NCBI GenBank assembly: GCA_021229015.1
Contig: CM037783.1
Location: forward strand, 28,900,605-28,964,604
Direction of reading: 5' to 3'
Length of the DNA: 64,000 nucleotides
From: Solen grandis
Taxonomy: Eukaryota > Mollusca > Bivalvia > Adapedonta > Solenidae
Under the pieces are notes generated by a model that worked only from the letters and a program-made list of their open reading frames with translations, had not been told where the DNA came from and did not search any database. Shown piece by piece: positions 22,328 through 32,910 of this stretch (position 1 is the stretch's first letter; every line of letters starts with the position of its first letter). The translations under genes and the position numbers were made by a program.

Positions 22328-22568
22328 ATGACTTGACTATTTGATTTTTGCCGTCGCCTCGACAGTATTTCAGTCATAAAGCAACGTCAAGCTAATAACA
22401 GGTGGAGGAAGACCCCGAATGCACGGAAACATCCGGGTAGAACCACCGACCTACCGCAAGCCAGCTGGAAGGCTTCCTCAAATGAAAATCCGGGATTCGA
22501 ACTCACGCGGTGAGGGGCTGAGTGAGTGTTAAAGTCAGCGACTTTACCCTCGCGGCCACGGAGGCCCC
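22328..22568 (-). repeat. SINE family 1, complete, with target duplication; absent from foldback copy 2
   Basis: A full-length minus-strand copy, from the tail 'gacttgactattt' to the head 'cgcggccacggaggcccc'. It is flanked by 'gtgagatatagatat' on the left and 'gtgagatgtagattt' on the right, an approximate 15-bp target-site duplication. Foldback copy 2 has the uninterrupted site near 29945-29965, which gives a natural empty site. Confidence 0.85.
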
Positions 22569-22979
22569 ACGTGAGATGTAGATTTAATCTCACTGACAAA
22601 ACACAGTATTTCAACAGAAAGTACTAAATAAAAACTCTAATGTCAGTCTCGCGTGTAATTCAAACACACACACATAACAATAATTATTACAAATTCATGA
22701 TATTAGGTGCTTACATACAACTGATCTAGATGCACGTTTCTTCTCAGAGCGTTATGAGTGAGAGTCATGAGTGTAAAGGCTACTAATGAGTATTTAATAA
22801 TTGCTTGAAAATCTACATACAATGGGCATATTCCCATTAAAAAGAAAGCCTCAAAACCAATCAGATTGTTCACACGGCCATGCAAATATCCAAAGTCCCC
22901 CGACAGATCCTCCGCGGTAGGAAAACATACCTACACATTTAGTGAATCCAAGCTACGCCCCTGAAAAATACTACTAGAA

Positions 22980-23791
22980 TGTGACTTTTTGCAACTTCAA
23001 ATTTTGGCAAATATACTTGTATATTGTCTAACACGAGGGATCTTAAAATTTGGGTTGTCCTTTAACATACAACGTTAAATAAATGAAAACAGGAAAACAG
23101 TGAAATAAGGAAATAACGGTAAACCAACTCAGTATTGTCAATTCGCAAAATTTCGGGCTTCATCCGAACAGTACATGTGCCGAATGAACCACATAGGAGA
23201 GGACAACATCACAGCACAGTACCTGTACATGTCAGCATAATAATGAACAGGATGAAATACTAATCAACCGATCACAATGTCAAGTGGAGGTAACAGAAGG
23301 ACAACTGCACCGCACAGTAAGCCAAATGGATATCACAGAGGGAAAATGCATCGCACAGCAAGTCAAGTGGACATAACAGAATGACAACTGCACCACACAT
23401 TAAGTCAAGTGGACATCACAGAAGGACAACTGCACCACCCAAAATGGCAAATCAACCCCACATGATAATATTACAGTCTCATATAATGACTTAACAACCA
23501 CCCATGATGTCTTTATAACCTCACACAAAGACATTACAACTCCATATGATAATATTACAACCTTACATGATGATATTACAACCCCACATAATGATATAAC
23601 AACCCAACAAGATGACATTACAACTTCACATGATGATACAACAACCCAACAAGATAACATAACAACCCCACATGATGATTACACGATCCTTCATAATGCT
23701 ATATGGACCCATCTAAACATCAATACCGAACATAAGACAGCGTGGCGTTCCATACCAAACATAAGACAGCTGTGGCGTTCCTCAGCTATGT
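22980..23791. repeat. Right long terminal inverted repeat of foldback copy 1
   Basis: Reverse-complement counterpart of 18999 to about 20400. It carries the unique block with 'gaacagtacatgtgcc', a short run of the 42-bp unit (about 23280-23435), the 21-bp array (about 23450-23680) and the terminal 'aacataagacagctg' motif, which is present twice near 23727 and 23760. Confidence 0.75.
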
Positions 23792-24108
23792 CCAGCAAGT
23801 TTGCATAGTATGCTCCGGTTATTGTACTTCTCTTGGGTAAAATGTCAAACAAAATAACGCCCTTTGTGTCCCAAAATTCTGTGGCCATCACTTTGCCAGC
23901 AGATGGTTGAGTCTTGAACTTCTTTGGCCTTGGGGATCCCGGCCCTACGCACTGACGACTGTTGGCTTTATTTTCTGGTTCATAATAATGCACCCAAGTC
24001 TCATCCACAGTAACTAGACGCAAAAGGAATTCATCTTTTGACCTCAAACGCTTCAACAACGCACTGCATACTGATGCTCTCGTTGCCATTTGCTCATTGC
24101 TAAGTCAA
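23792..24108 (-). pseudogene. Mariner-type transposase, central part (disrupted)
   Basis: The minus strand encodes LLKRLRSKDEFLLRLVTVDE and TWVHYYEPENKAN. This is the first catalytic-Asp motif of mariner transposases (VTVDETWVHYYEPE), and is followed by PGSPRPKKFKTQPSAGKVMA and GVILFDILPKRSTI, as in the family. The frame can be followed upstream to LSNEQM and meets a stop where the CGAT-rich element begins at 24109. The N-terminal DNA-binding half is not found on the other side of that element. Confidence 0.85.
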
Positions 24109-25345
24109 CGGTCCCACTATCACGGTACTAGTACGATGGAGGCCGATAGACCCCGATAGCAGACATCGGGATGGATCGTGTGCGAACGAGCTCACAAAAC
24201 ACATTTTCATATTTCTAGTCCCACATACACGTTTTAATAACGATTACTGTACGATTCAAGATGACAACTTGCCCCCGATTCAACACGATACACTTTTTAG
24301 AGCACGATGTCACCCGACAGAGTTAAGATGTATGCCGATAGAGTCCCGATCGAAACACGTTCGACACCAGGAAGGGTAACGATAGAGGGTAGAATAGCCG
24401 ATTGTATCACGATTGCACCCGATAGAGTAACGAATGCCTAACGATTATACACGTTCATACCGGATTGCTTAATGATAGAGCCACGATTGCTTCTCGATCA
24501 CGCACGATTGACCCCGGTAGGTGGCGAGGGCGTTTGTGTATTTATTGGCCTGGTTTTCTATTCAGAGTCAGTTCACTCTCAATCGCTGCCTTGGAAACAG
24601 CTCTTTAAACTTACCTGATTATACTTATTTGACCATAAAACTGCTTGCCTTTTTATCCGTTTTTGTTCTTCACTAGATTATTATTATTTTCCTGATTGCT
24701 TAGCTGTAATTGCCAGTTGAGCAGCTGGAGTCTTTTTCTTCTCTTGTTTATCAAAAGGTCCATCCTGTACCAAGTCTTGAGATAAACTGGTGCTGATCCC
24801 ATATTTCAGTCCCTATTTATACCAAAATGCCAAGACCGAGAGTATTCCGTGCTGATATCGGGCTCCCATCGGGCCTCTATCGGCATTCAACGGTGTAGAT
24901 CGTATCTCTATCGGCTACAACCAGTTTATCGTAACATCATCGGTAAGACTCGTGTCGACTCCGTATTGACATCATGGTCTATCGTAACGCTTTCTTTAAG
25001 AGATCGGGGGTCTTCCGTGGTTTGATGTTTCCCGATTACAACACGATGGACCATGGAAGACTAACGATGTCATACGATGGATTTACGGAAGCTTTACGAT
25101 GGCTTTACGATTCTGGCCCGATTCAAAAAAGGACCCGATGCTGCACGATCGAGCCCGAAAAGAAGAAGCATGTTTGTTAAAGTCGGGGCCGTATGCCGAT
25201 TGATGCCGACCAATACCGATGGCCCAAGGAAGACTAACGATCGTACACGATGGAGTTACGTTTCATCGCGATGTCTTTATGATGTTTCCCGACCCCTCGA
25301 ATCGGGGTCGATCGGGCCCACAATCGGGATAGTGGGACCGTACCA
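24109..25345. mobile_element. CGAT-rich DNA element with short terminal inverted repeats
   Basis: The termini read 'cggtcccactatc' and 'gatagtgggaccg'. About 420 bp at the left end and about 500 bp at the right are crowded with CGAT/ATCG tetramers (CCGAT, ACGAT, ATCGG), often 8-12 bases apart, while the central 24535-24830 is ordinary AT-rich DNA. The CGAT density is unlike any other part of the window. Dense subterminal motifs are typical transposase-binding sites of several cut-and-paste superfamilies. I cannot assign a superfamily, and I see neither a clear target duplication nor a transposase frame. Confidence 0.65.
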
Positions 25346-25398
25346 TAAGGGATTTTGGGACCCAACGGGCTGTAAGCTTGCGCATCCCTAAACGATCA

Positions 25399-25471
25399 TG
25401 CAAGATTGTTGAAACGGTACCATGTGAAATGCATTAGGCATTTCACATGGTACCGTTTCAACAATCTTGCA
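25399..25471. repeat. Perfect 34-bp inverted repeat with 5-nt loop
   Basis: Arms 25399-25432 and 25438-25471 are exact reverse complements, with loop ATTAG. Each arm contains 'gaaacggtaccatgtgaaat' or its complement. No mismatch is visible over 34 bp. Confidence 0.95.
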
Positions 25472-25727
25472 TTTGACCTGCTGAAAGAAGCGTGACGGGA
25501 AAAAAGCGTGATAGACAAATGACAGACAGACAAGCAAACGGGAAGACAGACGACGGAGAAATGGTCCCTATGTGTCTCCTCTGATTATAACTCAAGAAAT
25601 ATCGTTGCCAGAATTATGAAATTTTAGCATGACAATTCCTCTTGTCAAGCTGCACCAATCAATGAAATTTCATTTCAATAATAGCATGGGTAGAAAAGGA
25701 GTTATTGAATAAAAGAGACAGACGGAA

Positions 25728-26795
25728 ACAAGAGGGCCATGATGGCCCTGAAACGCTCACCTGAGTACCATTGCTACAACTGATTACAAGGTTTTTAAAC
25801 AGACAAGAATTTGATATAACTCAATCTTAAACATGTTAGCCCTGACAATACTACACACCAAATATATATAAGCACTGGGCCTTATGGTTTCAGAGGAGAA
25901 GACTTAGTGCGGGGTCATTTATCTCCAAAGGGCCACCATTTTGAAAATCTTGATAATGAACCATTAGATGATGCTACATACCAAAAATCTAAGCTATAGG
26001 CCTTATGGATTCATAGCAGAAGATTTTTAAAGATTTTCCTATATAACTCTATGTTAAACAAGTGACCCCTGGTGCGGGGGCATTTATCACCATAGGGTCA
26101 TGATTTGAACAATCTTGGTAATGAACCATTAGATGATGCTACATGCCAAATATCTAAGCTCTAGGCCTTATGGATTCATAGAAGAAGATTTTTAAAGATT
26201 TTCCTATATAAATCTATGTAAAACAAGTGACCCCTATTGCGGGGGCATTTATCACCGTTTGGCTATGATTTGAACAATCTTGGTAATGAACCATTAGATG
26301 ATGCTACATATGAAATATCTAAGCTCTAGGCCTTATGGATTCATAGAAGAAGATTTTTAAAGTGTTTCCTATATAAATCTATGTAAAACAAGTGACCCCT
26401 GGTGCGGGGGCATTTATCACCATAGGGCTATGATTTGAACAATCTTGGTAATGGACCATAAGATGATGCTACATACCAAATATCTAAGCTCTAGGCCTTG
26501 TAGTTTTGCAGAAGAAGATTTTCAAAGTTTGCATTTTTAAAATCTATTTTTAGCTCCTGTGACCTACTTTTTTAACCAATCTGAATAATTTGTACAACTT
26601 TGATAGAGGGCATCATAAGGATGATTCCTGTGAAGTTTGGTCAAAATCCCTTCAGCGGTTCATGAGGAGATGTTATTTAAAGCAAATTGTTGACGACGGA
26701 CGCACGGACGCACGCACGCACGGACGCACGGACGACGGACAAAAGGCGATCACAAAAGCTCACCATGAGCACGTTGTGCTCAGGTGAACTAAAAA
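25728..26795 (+). mobile_element. Hairpin-ended element with 165-bp tandem core (family A)
   Basis: It begins 'acaagagggccatgatggcc', where agggcca/tggccct forms a hairpin, then 'gctcacctg'. The core repeats with 'gatgatgctac' at 25967, 26132, 26297 and 26462, a period of 165 bp. The right part has a (GACGGACGCAC)n tract (26693-26745) and a terminal hairpin 'agctcaccatgagcac' with 'gtgctcaggtgaact'. The plan (tandem core, ACGG-type microsatellite, terminal inverted motifs) matches my memory of bivalve pearl-type elements. It has no coding capacity. Confidence 0.75.
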
Positions 26796-26799
26796 GAGG

Positions 26800-28750
26800 G
26801 GATAACTTAAAAAATGCCACAGTTATAGTTCTTGTTTGTGGCAATTCCTCTTGTCAAGTTCTGTCCATCAGTTAAATGTAAACAGCCTATCAATAGCATG
26901 AGTAGAGCACGAGTTATTGAAAAAAATCACTGTCAAAAGGGCGGCAAATTCCAGTCAAATTTGGGTAAAGTATAAATGGCAGCCCAACCGGCAATAGCAT
27001 ACAGGGTCAAGGTGTATGCATGGGGCATAGGGCTTTATCAATTTAGTATTCCATTTCTTTAGTAGTTCCATATTTATGTTTCATGTTAGAAATAGAGATT
27101 ATTTATTACGATTTTCCTGATATTAAAAAAACTTATGGTATTGTATATGTTACGTGCGGCTATTTGACATTCGGGAATAACATGGTACAGTGTTCAAAAA
27201 AGTCCTGCTATAAATCATGTGTAAACAACATCTCTGATAATTGGCTTTGTGTAATTAGTTGTTGGTAATGAGGTGCGGGTGGATTTAAATTGTAAAGTTT
27301 ATACAGCTAATCATAACGTTCTTATCGTCTCCCGTAGCCAATGGCGAAATGGAAAATGGAGGATGGGTAGTGATCAGTTCCTTTTTTGTACAATCTTCTT
27401 TATTGCATTCTTATCACGTATTTTTATTTTTATCTTTTTTAAAGTCTTTTTATTTGATATTTTGCCCTGGTTTGTGGATGAATGGACAGACGCATAGATA
27501 TGTTAGTGAGTGGATCAATGATCGGATTATTGATGAGATATGTTTGGCCGCGAGTTTCAATCTGATGTAAATATACAAAGTGATAGCGTTTAAAATCGAA
27601 TATATACATGATTTGATTTAAAAATATATTTGTTTTTATTATATTGAAAGGAACTACATGTACTATGATAATGTAAAACATTATTTTATCAAATGTAAAA
27701 GACCGATGCGTGTTCACTGTTGGGCCGTTAGTTATCAGTAAGTGGGGCTATAGTTTATCAAAAGGTGTGGTCGGATTTTTTTCCTCTTTTTCATATCAAG
27801 GTTTGACTTATCTAACTTCACCTGAACACATATGCTGTTACATATACCAAATGCATGTGTCAATGTTTTGGCTGCGGTTCCCACATCACTGACGTAGCTT
27901 CCTTTAGGTACAGTAGGCACGTGCAAACGCACACTTTCTCTCAGTTGAACAATATATTTGCTATAAAGGGAGAGAATGGAACAGCTAGAAAGAGTTTAGA
28001 GCGTATTTCTAATATTTTTACATTTTATAAAACTGTGTCGAATAATGCATGTACCGAATAAAAGAAAGCATATATAGTGTATGAAGATAAACCGGTCAAA
28101 GTTTGACACATATTTAAAAAGAAGAAAGACCACTGGTGGATACCATGCGTACAATTCTGGGCGTTTGAATTTAAAAAATGTAGAACAAACTACATGACTG
28201 ATCAAGACTCTTTGTAGTTCGTGTATTTCGAGGAACTGGGGAGGAGACAAACGAAATGTCGGCTCCTGAACGAAAGATGCGTTTCGTTTTTGTTGTTTTC
28301 ATAATGGGTATCCCACCAGATTAATAATTATGTCTTATAAAAGCGTCATGAATGGAGTACATACGGGAATACCAATCGTTCTCCAAACAAACGATTACAA
28401 TCTATACAGTGCTTAATAAAAGATGGGGACTCTCTTTTTTCAGCTATGTTCATGTTTGGTAATATTATGCAATGTTAATTATTCTTTTGAACTGACTTCT
28501 ACACGTTTCCTAGTGTGTATACATGTATTTCCTTCCTATACATCTGTATGGGGTCTTCGTAAAGTTCTGTGGTGACCTGTTGCTCCCGATACAGACGATC
28601 TCGAGTATGATCAGTTTTTTGCCAAGTAGTTAAGTTATCAGATGTATTTAATTTCCAATCACGTTTTATAGCAGAAACTTGCGACTTGAGACGAAGCGAA
28701 ATAGTGATATACCCGTTTAAGGGTATCAAATAAACAAGTGTGTCCGAGTT
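26800..28750. other. Spacer between the foldback copies, nothing recognised
   Basis: No gene, RNA or known repeat could be supported here. Open frames are all shorter than 95 codons and show no domain signal. Confidence 0.5.
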
Positions 28751-28839
28751 ATTATGAAACGCCACAGCTGTCTTATGTTCGGTATTGATGTTTAGATGGA
28801 TCCATATAGCATTTTGAGGGATCGTGTTATGATCATGTG

Positions 28840-29270
28840 GGGTTGTTATGTCATCTTGTTGGGTTGTTGTATCATCATGTGAGGTTATAAAGACATTATG
28901 ATTGTTAATTGATTATGATTGTGATTGTTAAGTCATTATATGGGACTGTAATATCATCACATGGGGTTGATTTGCCATTTTGGGTGGTGCAGATGTCCTT
29001 CTGTGATGTCCACTTGACTTAATGTGTGGTGCAGTTGTCCTTCTGTGATGTCCACTTGACTTAATGTATGGTGCAGTTGTCCTTCTGTGATGAGCACTTG
29101 ACTTGCTGTGTGATGCAGTTGTCATTCTGTTAAGTCCACTTGATTTGCTGTGTGGTGCATTTTCCCTCTATGATGTTCACTTGACTGGCTATGCGGTGTA
29201 GTTGTCCTTCTGTGATGTCCACTTGGCTTACTGTGCGTTGCAGTTGTCCTTCTGTTACCTCCACTTGACA
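28840..29270. repeat. 21-bp and 42-bp arrays in the left arm of foldback copy 2
   Basis: About four 21-bp units (28840-28960, partly broken), then about seven 42-bp units of the gtggtgcagttgtccttctg type. It corresponds to the right arm of copy 1. Confidence 0.8.
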
Positions 29271-30113
29271 TTGTGATCGGTTGATTAGTATTTCATCCTG
29301 TTCATTATTATGCTGACATGTAAAGGTAGTATGCTGTGATGTTCTCTCCTATGTGGTTCATTCAGCACATGTACTGTTCGGATGAAGTCCGAAATTTTGC
29401 GAATTGACGATACCGAGTTGGTTTACCGTTATTTCCTTATTTCACTGTTTTCCTGTTTTTATTTATTTAACGTTGTGTGTTAAAAGACAACCCAAATTTT
29501 AAGATCCCTCGTGTAAGACAATATACAAGTATATTTGCCAACTTTTGAAGTTGCAAAAAATCACATTCTAGTAGTATATTTCAGGGATTCACTAAATGTT
29601 TAGGTATGTTTTCCTACCGCGGAGGAGCTGTCGGGGAACTTTGGATTTTTGCATGGCCGTGGAAACAATCTGATTGGTTTTGAAGCTTTCTGTTTAATGG
29701 GAATATACCCAATTTATGTAGAATTTCAAGTAATTATTAAATACTCATAAGTAGCCTTTACACTCAAGACTCTCACTCATAACGCTCTGAAATTAAATGT
29801 GCATCTAGATCTGTCGTATGTAAGCACCTAATATCATGAATTTGTAATAATTATTGTTACGTGTGTGTTTGAATTACACGTGGGACATTAGTGTTTTTAT
29901 TTAATGCTTTCTGTTGAAATACTGTGTTTTATCAGTGACATTATATCTATATCTCACAATGTGGGTGATATAGATCTGTCGGGACTACCTTTTCACATAT
30001 AAAGGGTATGTACATGGATATGTTGCAGCAGTAAACATAGAATAAAAACAAAATTTGTTTTGAGTGAATATGGAATACATCTCATCTCGAGGTGATACAT
30101 GAACAATCTTAAC

Positions 30114-30140
30114 ACTTTCGCGCGCGCGCACGCGCGCGCT
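30114..30140. repeat. Alternating CG tract
   Basis: A run of CG dinucleotides interrupted by one CA step (cgcgcgcgcacgcgcgcgc). The orthologous place in foldback copy 1 (about 22140-22155) has only 'cacgcgcg', so the tract expanded in copy 2 or shrank in copy 1. Alternating CG can adopt Z-DNA. Confidence 0.8.
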
Positions 30141-31512
30141 ACGCACTCTTGAATATATTAAACTGAATCACTTCTGGATGAGATATTTTCCATTTTCACT
30201 CAAAACAAACACATTTCCTCTGTGCATTAATCAAACAGTGAAACCTATGTCCCTATATGGACATCCTGTTGACGTACTCCCTATAATATAAATTTAATAA
30301 CAGAAAACACATAATTAACGCTCTTAAGCATCGTCATATCGATGCATAAATATTTTACATAAATAGAACATATAGTTTCGTGCATTAGTGCATTTGCATT
30401 AGGAAAAAACGGAAGTCTGAAAGGCAATATTCAAGTTTCAAGCAAAATTATTAACTTGTTTTAGGTCTGCCGTTTATAAAATATGTACCTTTAAACACCC
30501 AGAGGAGAAAAGTAAATTATTCATTTTGCCTCATAAAATCAAATCACGTAAAGCAGATTTATTATTACCTAAGTAATCCTAAGATGTGTATTTGATAGGA
30601 ATGGTGTATGAATATTTACGTCTGCAGTAAATGTCATTTCATTTTTGAGATAATATAGTTTGTGGTTTTGCCAGTTTACTGAACTGGAAAACCAATTTTC
30701 AGTATTTTCAATAATTTAAAATTTAGACAACTGTTGAGATGTTCAAACAAAAACACGTTTTTCCAACTCACTCGTTATTGAAAAACATATAACTTTACGT
30801 TACATATAAACATAATATTGTTAAGAATAAATCGAAAACACTTTGTTACCATGGCACATATTCTTACTAATTGTTCGACCACTTTGAAAAAAAATGTGTA
30901 GGCATGTGCCTAATGTGCCTATAGGAAACTACGCCATTGTTTTTATGCAAATTCTCAATAAAAATGCAGTTTTAGTTAAAAAAGCAAACATAACTATGTT
31001 TTGTATTTAAGAATTTTCTTACATCAGTGGATTTCATCTGAAAAGATAAAGAAAATATCTCCTGATAGAATACATTGCATTTTACAACATGACAAAACTT
31101 TAACTAGTAAAAAGTATTGCAAGTGAATGGAAATCAAAGAAAACTATCTGTTATGTTCAATTATCTAAGCGAAATGTTTATATTCTATTATGCAATTTTT
31201 ACTTAATTCTGAATAAAAAGTTTTAGTTACAAGAAAAGGCGTTTCAAAGGGTAATAATTTTTTAATATAATGTAATATTTTCAACTTATTTTATCAAAAG
31301 TTGTTGAGTACAGTTTATCCTATCACCAGACTTACATTATTGTATAAACCGCCTATCGAATAAACTTCGCTTTATACTTATTTGTGATTGTTTATATATT
31401 CTGGCGTCATCCGTGACTACTTTCCTGTTTACTACATGTATGACGTCACGGTGTTGAAGGTCAAGTGATATGTTACGTTCTTTCTTTTCAGTCTTTCTGT
31501 GTATTGCTTTGA

Positions 31513-31790
31513 AATTGCTTCGGCCTCCATGGCCGAGAGGGTAAAGTCGCTGACTTTAACACTCACTCAGTCCCTCACCGCGTGGGTTCGAATCCCGACA
31601 GGGTCATTAGGATTTACATGTGAGGAAGCCTTCCAGCTGGCTTGCGGTAGGTCGGTTGTTCTACCCGAATGCATCCGTGCATTTGGGGTCTTCCTCCACC
31701 TGTAATTAGCTGGACGTCGCCATATGACTAAAATTCTGTCGAAGCGACGGTAAACTCAAAAAGTCAAGTCAAGTAAAGTCATAGTCAGAA
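31513..31790 (+). repeat. SINE family 1, full length, in foldback copy 2
   Basis: The best reference copy in the window. The tRNA-like head has A box 'tggccgagagg' and B box 'ggttcgaatcc', resembling a Leu/Ser-type tRNA. The body runs 'ccttccagctggcttgcgg' to 'cacctgtaattagctggacg', and the tail is a (tcaag)n-like run. It resembles the tRNA-related SINEs known from bivalves, possibly the RUDI type; the name is from memory and was not checked by alignment. Confidence 0.8.
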
Positions 31791-32269
31791 ATAATAGGAT
31801 AAATAAGGATAAATAGAATACTAGGTAAGTGTTGAATGAAGATAGGTTTATCCTGCTCGGCTTAGAAAATATAAAACGCTCGCCAAGGCTCGCGGTTTAT
31901 TTTCTATCTTTTCAGATGAAAGCCACTGATGTAAAAAAAAAAGAAAGAAATCTTAAAATGTAAAAATAAAATGCAAAACATAACATGTTTGCATTTTTTA
32001 ACTAAAACTGCATTTTTATTGAGAATTTGCCAAAATAAAAATAGAATGTTTACAAAGTTGGCAAATATATATTTGGGTGTGTCCCTTAACATCCAACATA
32101 AAAGAAATGAAAATAAGGAAATGACCAACTCGGTGTCGTCAATGCGCAACATTTCGGACTTCATCCAAACAGTACATGTGCCGAATGAACCACATAGGAG
32201 CATACTACCTGTACATGACAGCATATTAATGAACAGGGTGTTATACAAATCAACCGATTACAATGTCAA

Positions 32270-32765
32270 GTGAACATAACAGAAGGACAACTGCACCACA
32301 AAGCAAGTCAAGTGCACATTACAGAATGACAACTGCATCACACAGCAAGTCAAGTTGACATCACGGAAGGAAAACTGCACCACACAGCAAGTCAAGTGCA
32401 CATTACAGAATGACAACTGCATCACACAGCAAGTCAAGTTGACACCACAGAAGGACAACTGCATCACACAGCAAATTAAGTGGAGATAACAGAAGGACAA
32501 CTGCACCTAACAACAAGTCAATGGAACATCACAGAAGGAAAACTGCACCACACAGCAAGTCAATTGAACATCACAGAAGGAAAATTGCACCACACAGCAA
32601 TTCAATTGAACATCACAGAATGAAAACTGACCACACAGCAAGTAAAGTGGACATAACAGAATGACAACTGCATCACACAGCAAGTCAAGTGGACATCAAG
32701 GAAGAACAACTGCATCACACATTAAGTCAAGCGGACATCACAGAAGGACAACTGCACCACCCAAA
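32270..32765. repeat. 42-bp minisatellite in the right arm of foldback copy 2
   Basis: About twelve units of the same 42-bp repeat, in reverse orientation to 19370-20085 ('gaaggacaactgcaccacac' type). It is adjacent to the remnant 21-bp array at 32770-32905. Confidence 0.85.
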
Positions 32766-32910
32766 ATGGCAAATCAACCCCATGTGATGATATTACAGTC
32801 CCATATAATGACTTAACAACCACGCATAATGTCTTTATAACCTCACACATTGACATTACAATGCCATATCATAATATTATAACCTTACATGATGATTTAA
32901 TGCCATTTAT

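Larger units (their letters stand above)
18999..23791 (+). mobile_element. Foldback-like element, copy 1, inserted in mariner
   Basis: The termini are inverted repeats with 'acagctgtcttatgtt' next to GGAACGCCAC. Each arm then carries an array of about 21-bp units (gttgttatgtcatcatgtggg type), an array of about 42-bp units, and a unique block with 'gcacatgtactgttc'. The arms therefore look like long terminal inverted repeats built from minisatellites, as in foldback (FB) elements. I found no transposase reading frame in the centre. It interrupts the mariner transposase, so it inserted later. A second copy lies inverted at 28755-32910. Exact ends are uncertain because the terminal motif is partly duplicated at both ends. 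Confidence 0.7.
28755..32910 (-). mobile_element. Foldback-like element, copy 2, inverted and truncated
   Basis: Starts with 'gaaacgccacagctgtctta' and follows copy 1 (18999-23791) in reverse order. 28755-29580 matches 22980-23791; 29580-30950 matches about 21250-22980; 31790-32250 matches about 20150-20600; 32270-32760 is the long 42-bp array. It breaks off in the 21-bp array near 32908, so its second terminal repeat lacks the outermost end. It lacks the SINE found at 22328-22568. Confidence 0.75.
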
